Source: Boswellia sacra
Lineage: Eukaryota; Streptophyta; Magnoliopsida; Sapindales; Burseraceae
DNA length: 64,000 nucleotides
Direction of reading: 5' to 3'
Assembly: GCA_013180625.2 (NCBI GenBank)
Contig: SNVD02009547.1
Span: forward strand, 330,367-394,366
In this document: positions 1 to 12,567 of the stretch, one piece after another
How the letters are laid out: every line of letters begins with the position of its first letter
How positions within the stretch are numbered: the stretch's first letter is position 1
Notes under the pieces: model-generated
Told to the model about the DNA's origin: nothing
What the model saw: only the letters and a program-made list of their open reading frames with translations
Database searches by the model: none
Made by a program: the position numbers and the translations under genes

Positions 1-577
1 ACATACTATATGATCAGTTTATTGTTTTAAATTTCTCAACATTTATTCTACGCTAACATAATTCTTGAATAAAAAAACTTAATTTGGACTAAGTATCATG
101 TCATATTATTTTATTCAATAGAAATCGTCTTATATTTATTGTTGTGGATCACTTGTCATTGAGGCTTTTAAATAAGCACAATATGGGATCTTATATGATT
201 TTATTCACATGACACATCAAATGTTCATATCGACTCGCTCTTTGGACATGAAACTGTATTGGTTTAACAAATAAAAATATCACGAAAGTTTAAAAAAAAA
301 ACATAAAATGGGCAAAGTAGGGTTAGTAGACAAGGATTTCCATCTTCTCTCTTATTCTTAGAAGTAAAAAGATGAGGGGCAGATAAATGATATTGCTTTT
401 GTACACACACACACACACACACACACATACACACACACACACAACTTTTCTTAAATTATCTAAAAATTTTACTTCAAGTGATATGTCAAATAAGTGTCGT
501 GCTGAAGTACTGTGAGTGTATTAATGCACCCGCAAAACAGTGGGGATTTTTAACCAAAAAGCGGGCAAGTCCACGTA
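1..577. other. AT-rich intergenic DNA
   Basis: No coding frame or RNA gene could be recognised here. The only structured feature is an (AC)n run at about 403-443. The stretch ends in the left target duplication (TCCACGTA, 570-577) of the adjacent MITE. Confidence 0.6.
403..443. repeat. (AC)n microsatellite
   Basis: About 20 AC units with one interruption (ATAC near 427), read directly from the sequence. Confidence 0.9.
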
Positions 578-1104
578 TAGGGATGGCAAAAAAAACCGGC
601 ATTCGGATTTTACCTAGTATATGCAGGTGAAATTTTCACCGGAATTGTGGGGATTGTGTGCGGGTGTGGGTGTGTATGTGAAGTTTGGAATCTGGGTGCT
701 GTCTGGGTACGGTATCTGCCTTCTCCGTCACGCACTGGACAAAATTTTTATATAATTCAATTTCTATATTTGGTTGCTTTGACATGGAAATTTAAACGAT
801 TATGAGACAAAGATGAATGAATTTGATATGCAGCAAGTAGAATGGCACTAGGCAGCAAGCATGATGCATGAATTGAAGCAAGAAAAAGTTGCAAAAACAG
901 ACATGAAGAATTGAAATCCGGGGATTTTCGGGTATTTTATCCGGGTAAATTGCAAGGGCGAGGAGAGAAATTATGCATCCGCGGAAAACCGCACCCTTAC
1001 TGCACAAGAAAAATCCTGGGAAATTGCGGTGTCTGGGGAAAGGAGCACATCATCTGGTCCGGGTGCTAAAATGCAAAACCCGCACCCGGATTTTGCTATC
1101 CCTA
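578..1104. mobile_element. hAT-like MITE, TAGGGATGGCAA type
   Basis: A 527-bp element starts TAGGGATGGCAAAA and ends TTTTGCTATCCCTA, an inverted pair. It is flanked by a perfect 8-bp duplication, TCCACGTA, at 570-577 and 1105-1112. Short inverted ends with an 8-bp target duplication are the mark of hAT-superfamily non-autonomous elements. No transposase is present, and the open frames inside are incidental. Three more elements with related ends, and a likely one-ended remnant, lie elsewhere in the window. Confidence 0.85.
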
Positions 1105-1112
1105 TCCACGTA

Positions 1113-2669
1113 GAAGTGGAGACTTTCCCCTCCACCCAAAACAAATCAAGATTTTTCTCCTAATCTAAACTTCATCTTAACAAAATATAAATATATAATT
1201 GATGGTTAATACAATATACACGAGAGAGGAGAAAAAATATAATGGACCTCAATCAGTAATAGTTATTAAAATTCACATGACACATAATTTATAAAACTAA
1301 GATGAAGCCAGATCAGAAGAGAATCGTAATTCGTCCGAAACACCCTAGCCAACATCGTCAAATAAGGTCATGTTAATATCTCATTTTAAATGATATTTTG
1401 CGAATAATATCTCATCATCCATATACTAAACGTTACACTAGTTAGGCATCGCTCGAAAAGAATTTTAGAATAATTATTTTAAGAAGTGGTACTATTGAAA
1501 TTTCATTGATAGTACTTAATATGGTTTTAACCTACTTTAATCATTGGTTTAATTAACATAGTATGTTCCCCATAAACATACAGAGATCATGAAAGCTTTT
1601 GCCCTTAAACTAATTAATTAACCAAACTAAAGAAAAAATTTGCATCAAGACTAGTCAGATAGAGCAATAATGGAATATTAAAACAATTAAGAATGTTTCA
1701 CAAAACAGACGGTGGGAAAGGTCCAGTGGATGAACATAGTAAAGTTAATGGGATGGTTCAGATTTATTACAAATTTAGTAATTAATTAACTGTATAACCT
1801 TTATTTATATTATTATATATGTATGTAGAATTGATAATATAGGTCCGATAAATTCCAAGTGCTAATCCTACTAAGTTTGATTTAGTCCATGATAATTATA
1901 CTAAAGTCATCAAATAATTAATGTTCCACGTAAGCAATCTTTAATTGTAATCAATAATTACAGCCTAATCACGAAGATTACACCACTAGTTACATTCTCA
2001 CTTTCCAAGATTGGCTCCTACTTCATTAATTAATTATTGAAATTTTAGGGCATGAAATGGATTTGTCAAAGTAATAAGCATGCACATATCAATCAGATTC
2101 TAAAAATGTATTTGATGTTAAAGTATGATGTTTGTGGTTAATTAATTGTTTTCGTTTTGTAAATAATCAAGTTCATATGTTGGGCTTAAAATGCAGTAGA
2201 AATGCTGAAAAAAAAATTGACCTTTTGTAATCTTAAAAAAAAAAAACAGAGAGATCTTTTTTTTGGTTTAACAATTAACATATCATCCGTATACCCATTT
2301 AATAAAATTCAATCACAAATGAATTTATTTAAAACAAAGAGTACTAGTTAATTGTGCTTTTGATTGAAGACAGAAAAATTGTCAAAATGATAAGATCGTA
2401 TTGAGCAAACATAATCGATAATGTTATACATTGATCCCTTATTAATGCCGTTTTTCTCAAATGGAAATTATATATATGCTCTCTACTATTGAGCCAATAT
2501 AATTTTTTTGTTCTGCATCTAGTTTATGTATTTGTATTAGAAAATGTTATAAAATAAATAAAGAAATTATGTTTTAATACCTAATTAATAATGCTTTGAA
2601 TAACATCAAAATATAGTATATATTGAAGTGTTAGTTGGATAATGTTATCAAATTAGTTCAACGATATTT
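1113..2669. other. AT-rich intergenic DNA
   Basis: About 1.5 kb of low-complexity AT-rich sequence with short A or T runs. I see no gene, RNA gene or bounded mobile element here. Confidence 0.5.
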
Positions 2670-3598
2670 AGAGTGTGTTTTAGGCTGTTGTGTTTTTGGA
2701 TTCAACTACTAGATACAACTATTTTTGTATTTGGTAAACACTTTAAAAATTAATTGTTCAAGAAGCTGATATTTGGAGAATTTATTTTTATACTAAATTG
2801 TAAAAGCAAGTAAGATACAACTTTTAAAAATCTGATTTTGAAAAACTAAAATTTGGATCAATCAAAATACCAAAATTATCCCTATAAAATAATATAAATC
2901 CAAAAATGCCCTTATATATGTATTAAAATTTTAAATTATATATTTAGTAGAATAAAAATTTATTTAAAATTTTTTATTTAAAATAAATTTTCTAAAAAAT
3001 AAAAAAAAATTACCGAATTAGTTGCTACAATTGCCGGTCGTTAACCACTGCCGGCCCTTGTTGAAGGGGTATGACAACAATATCGTCACCACCTCCAGAC
3101 TCATCGTCATCCTCTCTTTCTAAATTCGTTGGTGTCTCCTTCGTTCTGACCTCCAATCAACGGAGATCTAATGATGAAAGTTTCGTTCGAAACTTTGACC
3201 GTTAGATCTCTATCGATTAGTCGTCGAACCGGAGGAGACACCGACGAATTCAGAAAGAGCTGACAATGATGACAAGTCTGGCCATAGTGGTGTCATCGAT
3301 GCACGAATTCGATGGTGGCTGGCGGCCGGTATCGGTTGACGTATGGTAGTATATTTTTATTTATTTATTAAATAATAAATTAATAAACATATATTTATTT
3401 TAAAATTATTTTGATAATAATTTGTTATTTATTTTTAGTAATATAAATTTAGATTTAATTTTTGATAATATTTAAAAAAACTTTATATTTTTTGTATTTT
3501 TACTTAAAATTAGCTTTTGAAAACTAAATTTATCAAACATATGTCCATAACGTTTGAACAACAAAATTTTGAAAAGATATTTTATCAAACATACCCCG
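2670..3598. mobile_element. Foldback MITE-like element with a GC-rich hairpin core
   Basis: The left end GAGTGTGTTTTAGG and the right end, whose complement reads GGGGTATGTTTGATAAA, form loose inverted termini typical of plant MITEs. The outer parts are extremely AT-rich. The core at about 3030-3345 is GC-rich and self-complementary: CTTTCTAAATTCGTTGGTGT near 3117 pairs with ACACCGACGAATTCAGAAAG near 3238, and the arms meet near GAAAGTTTCGTTCGAAACTTT at about 3176-3198. No clear target duplication was found, so the limits are approximate. Confidence 0.5.
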
Positions 3599-6152
3599 CT
3601 TGTTCCCACAGCACAACTAATAGTAGATTTTCTTACGGTACTTTTTTATAGTAATTTTTTATATTACAGTAATTTTAAATAGATCCTAAATTTAAGATTC
3701 ACAATTTTTAAAAACAGGTTAATAAAAATTAACTGTCATGTGAAAAAAAAAACTCTAAATTTGACCAACAATCATACTGAAAACATTGTGGACCTTTTTT
3801 TCCTTCAATCACGCATACGCATAGACAAAATATAAAAGAAAAAGGGTGAACAGAAAAGACAAAAAGAGAGAATAACCACGATTCAAACATTAAATAGACG
3901 TGAAAATTACTTTTCTTGCGTGATATATCAAAATTTGGTGGATTTAAATTATTTAAAGAAGAAGAAGAAGAAGAAATGATGTAATTAATTGCTTTCTAGA
4001 AATTTGTTTGGTTTTTCTTATGAAGCAAATCGATGAAATTGCAACACGTATGCAAGCAAAACGAGACCGAAAGCTAAACCCCTTTAAAAAATGCTTGGTA
4101 GTGATAATAATTTAAGAAATCAAACAGTAATCAAATCAAGAATAATAATAATTAATAAAACAAAAAAAAACAACATAAAAATCCTTGTACGAAATAAACA
4201 CTTTGTCCCCACCATATCATGGCTGCCACCAAACAAGATTTTCCAAGACACCCAACACTCGTAAAAATATTTATAATATATAGTTTTGTTGGAAGCCATA
4301 ACCCAAAACCGCTTTTTCTCCACCGGTTTTAAGCATGGTAAAGCTTCAAATCAACAAAAATATTTCTTCTACTTTCCCCCAAGAAACCTTTACAGAGTAT
4401 CTGTCACTTATCACCCTTTACTTGTACATTGATGTAAAGATACATATCTATTAGACTCCTGAGACTTTGTTTAATGCCAATAATCTAATATCTCATTCAT
4501 TAACAATATGAAATATGGCAAACTTAGAGATTGTTCTTTTTTTTTTAATCTAGTATTTTTATTTTTAATTAAATTTAAGAATATATAATTGATTTTAAAT
4601 TATTTTAAATTTTAAAAAGAATATATAGTTGAGATTGAATATAAATTACATTAGAAAATATGCTGCACAGAAAACAGGATTTTTAAACAAAAAAGAACAG
4701 AGTCTTATCTTTTCTATTAATAAAATCTGTCACTTATTAGGCATTCGTAGATGAGAGAAGGATAGATTTCTCCCAACTTCTTAGATTTGGGTTAATATCA
4801 ATAATGCCCCGTCTAACTTTAAATTATATATCTATTTTTTATTCAACTGAGAGATTCAAGACTTTTAAACGAATTTAAGACTCTAATATTCCATAATAAT
4901 ATGATCTGTAATAAGGTTTTCTTTCAAAAGAATATTTTTAATTTTTAAAACGTAGTGGTTGTATTTTTTATTAATATAAATATAATAAATATTATTTCTA
5001 AATTTTTAATAGTTAAAACGAGAAAAAGATTGAAATTCATGAACACATCCAATCAAGAATGTGTCACTAATATTTTTAATAATTGATGAGAAAAGTGTTG
5101 GTATGAGTCCAAAGTGAGCTTACACAAAGCACTTAGATAATATATTTATTTTTTTCGTAGTTTAATGAGCTCCATAATGACATAATGTGAGAATGTGTCC
5201 TCAGTGAAAGCACAAAGGGGGCAGTCAACATGCCTTCTCAGTATCATAATGGGTTAACATACTATTTCAGTTCTAAAATTGTAATATACTACTTGAAGTG
5301 CTTGTACGATTTATACTAAACAATGATGAACAGGATTTTGTGAATTAATTTCATGAGATCCTAGTCCTATCAGACTCTCAAGTTCAGATACTTCAAAGTT
5401 GATGTTACATTTTTGTTATCATGCTTAAAAAAACACTTTCTCTGAGGCTCATAATTCATCAAGCCCACCTCATATTTTTATTTAGATGCCACATATCAAC
5501 AACTGAAAGATAAAGATCAATCTCAAAAGGAAAATCACACGTATAAATTCTGCAGAAGCTTATTCTAAAAGGGTTATTTTTTTTTTTTTATGCCACTAAA
5601 AAGGTGTAATTGACTTATTGTACTGTACCTCAGATGGGTGGATGGAAAGGAACAGAATGATATTTTTAATGTTTATGCCAGAAAAGCTATATAGATTAAT
5701 ATTTATTGGTGCAGCTGTAACTGGCATGCACAGAGCTGTTGCAGCCGGCATTATTTTTGGTCAATTTGTTTCTTCTAGTACGTAAATTTTTTGATGCAAA
5801 GTGGCAGAAGATAAGCTTTTTATGTGGGTAAAACCAGTCTTCTATGCTTCAAGTTCGGTTCTGCAATATCTAACCAGATATAACTGACCTAAAAATAATT
5901 ATGGATGCACTCATCAATTCTTTCATACTAAAAACAAATATTTTTAAAAAATCGCTCAAATAGGATTGGAAAAATATCATGTAACATTCAATCATTAACA
6001 ATGGAATATTCAATTTATCAATTACAGTTGAAGGAGCAGCAGGATTAAACAATAGCCAGCAGCAACCTAGAACTGTCATCGATGTTGCTATAAATCCACA
6101 GCTTTTTGTCTCAAAATTTGCCATTCCACCCAATATGAAACACGAACAGCCT
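3599..6152. other. AT-rich intergenic DNA downstream of TH2
   Basis: Mostly low-complexity AT-rich sequence with no bounded element. A hydrophobic minus-strand open stretch at 5870-6152 follows a plausible splice acceptor (TTTTATAG then GCTG). It could be a 3' untranslated exon of TH2 or the remnant of another gene. Its longest frame contains GCCWLLFNPAAPS, which I do not recognise. Confidence 0.4.
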
Positions 6153-6369
6153 ATAAAAGTAGAAATACATCACTTAATCTGACATATGGACAAACTCATA
6201 TAGCTCCCTCCTCTTACTATAAATTGCTGCTTAAAACCTCTAGATTCCTGGGAAACAATTGAAGAAAATGCATCTTAATGTCAGTACGATAATGAGTAGG
6301 GTGGAGAACAATGAGAAATATTAGAGATAGTTACCGTGTTTACAGCAGTATCTGGACAATAGATCGACA

Positions 6370-6471
6370 TTACACTTCAGAATGGAAGATCCTGTATAAA
6401 AGAACAGAGGAGACAGCAGATGTGGCCCCTAATAAAATCAGCCACCAACTTGTATCTTTGTGCTCCATCAT
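6370..6471 (-). CDS. Possible 33-codon ORF with one membrane segment, in the TH2 3' region
   Basis: An ATG-started frame (MMEHKDTSWW...) encodes a short hydrophilic start, one hydrophobic stretch (residues about 9-27) and a short tail, then TAA. It lies 72 nt after the TH2 stop codon and in the same frame. A good splice donor (ACACG then GTAACT, near 6335) follows it, and a possible acceptor lies near 6153, so this may simply be TH2 3' untranslated region with an intron. I do not recognise the peptide. Its coding status is unproven. Confidence 0.2.
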   Translation of the reverse strand: MMEHKDTSWWLILLGATSAVSSVLLYRIFHSEV

Positions 6472-6543
6472 ATAAACGGTTCCTTCATTTGTCCTAACGT
6501 GAAGATGAGCAGAGTGCGGAAAGTAAAGAAGAAAAAAATGATT

Positions 6544-9500
6544 CTACCACCCCAAAATGAAGGCATGTACTTCAGCCCAACTTGAGACTGTGTAAAGAAT
6601 GCCAGATTTCCCCTTCCAATTAGAAGAGCTTCCTTCACCATATTCCTTCTGTTTCTTAACCAAACCAGGGTACAATGGCACAAAGGAGACACCAAATTGA
6701 CTTCCCACTCTCCTTAAGCTGGAACTAGATCCAAATACAATGCCTATATCTGCCTCAAGCAGACAAAGTAAGTCACCCACTGAATCTCCAATATACACAG
6801 TAAAGTTCTTTCTGTCAGTGCCACAGCTATTTAAAATATTTGTGAAAGCTTGAATCTTGTCAATGGGGGACTCCACCTTCTTAACAATTTCACCCGTGGA
6901 AATGGATTCTTCAAAAATGAATTCATTTGCATGCACATTCAGAACATTTAGATCTGCTGCTTGATAATAAATAAATAAATAAAAATAGTTAGGATAATGA
7001 AAAAAGATAAACTACTAAAAAACTTCTAGCAACAAAAGCCAGTGAACATTTTATCAAATTACAGAAGAAACGAAAAGCCTTTACACACACCTAATTTGAA
7101 AATGGAAGATAAAAGAGGAGAAGGCAAAGATTAAGATTAACATAACCCACAAGCCAGAGAACATTTGAGAATTAAACTAAAATATAACTAAATGAGAAAT
7201 TAACTGACAAGCCAAAATAGTATAGCGAACACATTCAGACTGATCATAGTGGTGCCATCGACCCGGATTTATAGAGGAAAGAAAGAATTTTGCTGATCAT
7301 TTGACCCAAAACTAACAAAGTAGAGCATGGACATAGTGGAAAATGCAGTTGAAGCCTTTGAAAGAATTGCAACCAGGAAATTTTACTTTTGGCGATCAAA
7401 ATTTCATAAAGCAGCTTTTGATGATACTGATGGGTAAGTAATTTCTTAACAAAGAAAAGAAAAAAAAAAGAAGAAGCAGTAATTATGTTTTTGTTTGCGT
7501 TTGCAATTTTAGTGTGAATATCTATGTAATGAGCATGAATGCAAGTATAAGTACTAAAATCACCAAAATACTCATTAAATAGACATGTCCATATTATGCC
7601 TCAAAATGTTATGCACGCCAAATATCCAATTGAGACCAGAAGTATCCCTATTCAAATGTCGTTAACTATTTTTACCACAAATATATTAGTTATGCCAAGG
7701 GAGCAAAATTAACAGAGACTATGCATGGAATACTAAAGGAGTAAAATACTGCAATAAAAACAAGAGATCAATTTTTACTGCAATAAAAACAAGAGATCAA
7801 ATTTTTTTTTTTTTTTTTTGGCCAAGTCACTAAAACTGTGTTTAAGTACTAAAGATCAAGTCTTGATTCATTCTCTAAGAAGTATAAAATTGTCATAAAT
7901 CAAAATAACCATGTTAGTTCCGAAAAGAAAAACAAGTTAAAGAATTGTAATCCTCATATGGTAAATTAATATGTTATCGAATATGTCAAACTTCTGCATT
8001 CACGAATTCTTTATGGAGGGACCATACCTGCTGAAAAAGATGCTCTGATGAGATCATCACACCAACAATAAGAAAGTACATGGACATTTGCATTTAAATT
8101 CTCATTCTTCACAATTTTCTGAAAGAAGGTAGTACAACCATCATGAAGAATCAGGCGTTCACCAGCTCGTTTAATGTCTTCAAGATTTATACCCTTCAGT
8201 ACCTCAGACTCAATCACTCTAGAATTTGCTCGCTTCTCAAAATCTGACAGTTTCTCAAGTGCTTTTCGTAAAGCTTCGTAGTTGAATTCCTCCACTGGAA
8301 AATCCCAAAAAAACCAGTAACATCATCCAAATGTTTCCATAAACAGTTTCCAATGTTTAAACACAAGAATTGGATTTTCAAGGACAGGCAAAATACCTTT
8401 ATCAGAGGGCATGATGCTTTCAATGCACTGTTCATACTCTTCAGTGTATTCTCCGGAAAGCCGCCCCCATGTGTTCCTTAGCTCAGCTGATGACATCCGA
8501 CCAAGTTGAGTTTCAGGTTGATTCTGATCAGATTTTGGGGCTGTCACTATTGCAATCTCTGCCAAAATGGCAGATGAATCAACAATAGTGCAGGTCAAAT
8601 CAAAATCAGAAAATATGATAAGTCGATCTCCTGCAGGACTATGCTCTTTAATCAGAGGAACTACAGTGGGTTGAGCAAGTGGCTGAGCACAGAAAAACTC
8701 AATTTCAAGTTTCATGGCTTGGTGATAAAGCTTTTCTATAATGTCTAGTTCTTCGCCTGTCAAAGAGACACTGAGTTTATCCAGCAAGTCTTCTGTTTGC
8801 AGAGCTGCTGCCTAAAATAAAAGAAATATAAGAGTTCAGATGAAGTGAAAAGGCCATTTAGATAATGTAGTTTCCTCCAAGACTATAACCAGAAAAGCAT
8901 GATCAGATTCACAAATAAAGCAAAATGAGATTACTATTCAAATGAAGACATACCTGAAAACTATCAGAGGAATAATTGTCAATCCATTTCCTGTAAGGGT
9001 GGTCACCTTTACCTTGATTTATAAGTGCCTGGAACTCCTTACCAAGGAAAGCATAAAGCCGCATACAAGGTGACATAGCCCCCAATGTGTAAGCTGCAAC
9101 TTTTGTTCTTTCAAATGGCGTTGCAAGTTTTCCAGGACCTTTAACACCGTCAACTTTCCCAGAGGCTGTTGCCAACAAGAACTCCGTATACTTTACCGTT
9201 GCAGAGTTAATTCTAGCCTCTTTAGCAAGGTCCATACACCACTCCTGCATGTCCCAAACATTCAGACCATGGTAATACTCCACGAAATGGCAAGAAAGAA
9301 GTTTATTTACATATCAATCATTACAAACCATAAGTATATGAAGCCACTTTGTGATTTACATAGCATTTGGGGGCAAAAATTACATTTTCAGATAGAAAAT
9401 ATAAAGCAATTCTGTTTAAACAAAACAAAGTAAAATAAAGGGCTCCCATTGGGTCAGGAAAAGTGCCACTTATATCAGAACTATCCACTTCTTTCGAAGC

Positions 9501-12500
9501 AAACTGTCAATGTTAAAAAACATCCGAAAGATTCTATCTTGGCAATATCTGAAAAAGAAAGGGAAAATAAAAGAAAAAAAGATTAGCTCTCCAGTAAATC
9601 CAACATTCTTTTCATGATTTAAGAATTTGCAATCAACATGCAAATGGCATCCCTTTCTATAGAGATAGAGACTTTTTTTTTTTTAATACTTAGGGTCCGT
9701 TTGTTTTGTCCACTTAAATCTGAATCTATTTAGATTTAAGTGGCTAAAATAATTTATGATTGTTTGTTTTGTCAATTTAACACTTATTTTTAGACAATTT
9801 TGTCTGCATAGAAAAAGTAAAAAATTTTTACTTTTTTTCTTTTAGAACATCTGAATTATTGAAATACCTATACTACCCTTTTATGACATATCCCCTCAAC
9901 GCCTTCCTTTCTCTATCTGGCCGCCACCCTCTCAACATCAATTAACCCATCATGTCATCTTCTCAACATCACTTCACCTAGACATCTGACTATAATTTAT
10001 TATAATTATATTTAAAAAATTTCAAATGTTTAAAACAATTATAATACAAATATATTTATATGTTTTATTATAAGGATAATAATAAATATATAAAATATAA
10101 TTTAAATTAAGAACATAATATTATTTATATTTATTTGTATTTGAATTCTAAATTTTAATTATTTTATATTTAATTAAATTTAGTATTTTTTAAATAATGT
10201 TTATTATATATTAAAATAAATTATTGTAAATAAATAAAATAATTAGGATAATATAATTATTTAATAATTAGAATTTTGATTTCATTTTATTAAATATTTA
10301 TTGTTTAAATAATTGTAATAAATATAATATTAATTATTTAAATGACAATATAATTTAGACATTTTATATTTCAACAAGGATAAAAAAGTCACATTAAAAT
10401 TAAAATATTCTCTTACCACTTTTTTTAAGTGATATATAAAAGAGTAAACAAATATCCTATTAAGTGGTATAAATTAAGTCCTAAAAAGTATTTAGATCTA
10501 AAAAGTGTTAAGTGTTTAAAATAAACACTACCTTAGAGACAATAAAGTGAATATTATAACTAGTGAAATACTGCAACTATCAAAGCCAACTGAATCTATA
10601 ATATTATCTTGTCGAAACTGAAACTCTTATATAATAATCATTTAACCGGTTAAACATTCCATTTATTTACAACCCAAATCCATGGAAAAGTTATTCTTCA
10701 CTATTCAATTGAATATGATTAGATCTCCAACATTCAAGCTTAATCTTCAGCTTAAAAAAGAATTATTGAAAATTACTAAAAAGTATTTAGATCTAAAAAG
10801 TGTAAAGTGTTTAAAATAAACACTACCTTAGAGACAATAAAGTGAATATTATAACTAGTGAAATACTGCAACTATCAAAGCCAACTGAATCTATAATATA
10901 ATCTTGTCGAAACTGAAACTCTTATATAATAATCATTTAACCGGTTAAACATTCCATTTATTTACAACCCAAATCCATGGAAAAGTTATTCTTCACTATT
11001 CAATTGAATATGATTAGATCTCCAACATTCAAGCTTAATCTTCAGCTTAAAAAAGAATTATTGAAAATTACCTGTACAAACGAATTATGCATTTTTAACT
11101 CCTCCAGTACAGCCTTCCTCAACTCAGAGATAGATAGCTTCGCATCATCATCATCAGCACACTCTTCTGCCAATTCATACCTAAATATTCAAACAAAAAT
11201 TATGCAAAGTCCAGGATAGGAAGTCTAAGCCCTTAATTCTAGACAAAACTAATTGAGAGAACTTAACATATTTTTATTTTGTAAATTAACATTATCTGTT
11301 GATTCACATTATCAGAAACTCAACAGAAGTAGTGCAAGTATTTATTTATTTATTTATTTTTTGTCAATACCAATCTAAATCTACAATTGGTTCCTGCAAA
11401 AGCTGAGTAGAAGAAGAAAGGGAAAAATAAACAGATTTTTTTTTTTTCCCTCAATCCTGTTATCCTTCAATAAGATAGAAACCCTATTTAAAATCTTGAG
11501 TTCCGATTTTTTTTTTTAACGATTTTTTCCTCCAAAACCAAACAAATAGTAATTCATAGAGTGAACTTGAACGAATTCTGAATAACGGTGGTTTTATTTA
11601 AGTACGGAAATGATTAAATTTTCAAAAGTACATTTACATTAAAACCAGTCTCTATTTCATCTCTTTTTGATAACCTAGAATTTCCTCAAATTTATAAACC
11701 AGTCAATCTTGACACCGTAATTCTATCAGTAAATTCTTTATTAGAATCACACACAGTCATAGATAAGAGTAGAAAACAACATTATTTAGTAAATGATTGT
11801 ATGATATTACAATTTTTTTTCCCAAACTACCTCCAAAACTAAATGATTGTATGATTGTATGATACTCATTAAATATAAAATAAATAAATAGTCATAACAA
11901 AAACAGATCAAAATGGCATGCTAAGCCTCCTTAAACAATCAAAGCCTCATATATGATTAAATGTGATCATTCCCTGATAATAATCACACAAAAATCTTAA
12001 TCTTTCTTTCCTTTTCAGCAATTAAACAGACAGTTTCAAAATTAGATTCTCAAATTTTTCTTATTTTACCACATTTTCCCGGCTATTAAACATCCCAGAT
12101 ACCAGAAACGAATATTTAATATCCACAGTCTCAATCTCAGATTCTCAAATTTTCTCCATTTTCCTGCATTTTCCGAGCAATCAAACAAACCCATACTAAA
12201 ACAAAACCAAAGAATTCCAGAAACCCACTTACGCTTGAGCAAAAGCTTTGAGAAAATGAGCATCTTGGGCAATATAATGCCTGAAAGTGTCAATCTTTAG
12301 ATTCCCAGCAGCCAAACAGAGCGCAAATGGAGTGTACATGGCGAAGACAGATTCTCTCTTGAACTTGATCCAGAACCTTCTCGCGAGTCCCTCCTCATCG
12401 GTGCATGGCGATTTTGGAGGAATCGCCGCCATGGAAAGGGGGGATCTTAGGGAGAGGGACTGGAGTCGGAGGGAAGGGAGTGAGTTTAGAGAAGGGCGGA

Positions 12501-12567
12501 GTCGGAGGAAGGAGGAAAGATTGAAGAGTAAAGGGGTCTTGATTGGTTTTGTGGAGAGCAGACGCAT
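6544..12567 (-). CDS. TH2: Bifunctional TH2 protein: TenA-like domain plus HAD thiamin-monophosphate phosphatase
   Basis: Six exons join in frame with GT-AG borders: 12567-12233, 11180-11072, 9244-8954, 8811-8397, 8294-8028 and 6956-6544, giving 609 residues, close to Arabidopsis TH2. Residues 1 to about 45 are rich in Arg, Ser and Leu and lack acidic residues, as in a mitochondrial transit peptide. Residues about 55-245 are the TenA/THI-4 helical domain (LAAGNLKIDTFRHYIAQDAH, then YTEFLLATASGKV). From about 305 a HAD phosphatase follows, with DFDLT (314-318, nucleophile Asp), SYCWCDDL and GDSVGD (529-534). In plants TH2 removes phosphate from thiamin monophosphate to give thiamin, and the TenA part salvages thiamin breakdown products. 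A second ATG at 12432 (residue 46) could give a form lacking the presequence. The last acceptor reads AAGCAGCAG, so exon 6 may start at 6959, 6956 or 6953. Introns hold a MITE and duplications. Confidence 0.93.
7748..7806. repeat. Short tandem duplication in the last TH2 intron
   Basis: The roughly 30-bp unit containing TGCAATAAAAACAAGAGATC occurs twice in a row, followed by a run of about 19 T. It lies within the intron between exons 5 and 6 and has no visible coding effect. Confidence 0.75.
9693..10532. mobile_element. PIF/Harbinger-like MITE in a TH2 intron
   Basis: An 840-bp AT-rich element begins GGGTCCGTTTGTTTTGTCCA and ends AAATAAACACTACC. The ends are imperfect inverted repeats, including TTAAATCTGAATC on the left against GATCTAAAAAGTG on the right. 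The flanks carry TTA on both sides (9690-9692 and 10533-10535), the usual Harbinger target duplication. A related element sits at 35449-36807. It lies in the intron between exons 2 and 3 of TH2, and its right end is included in the adjacent 295-bp duplication. Confidence 0.7.
10481..11070. repeat. 295-bp tandem duplication next to TH2 exon 2
   Basis: Two head-to-tail copies, 10481-10775 and 10776-11070, differ at about two positions that I can see (for example GTGTTAAGTG against GTGTAAAGTG). Each starts in the MITE right end and ends in TTGAAAATTA. The last base of copy 2 is part of the splice donor of TH2 exon 2 (the GT of the minus strand is 11071-11070). The near-identity indicates a recent event, after MITE insertion. 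Confidence 0.92.
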
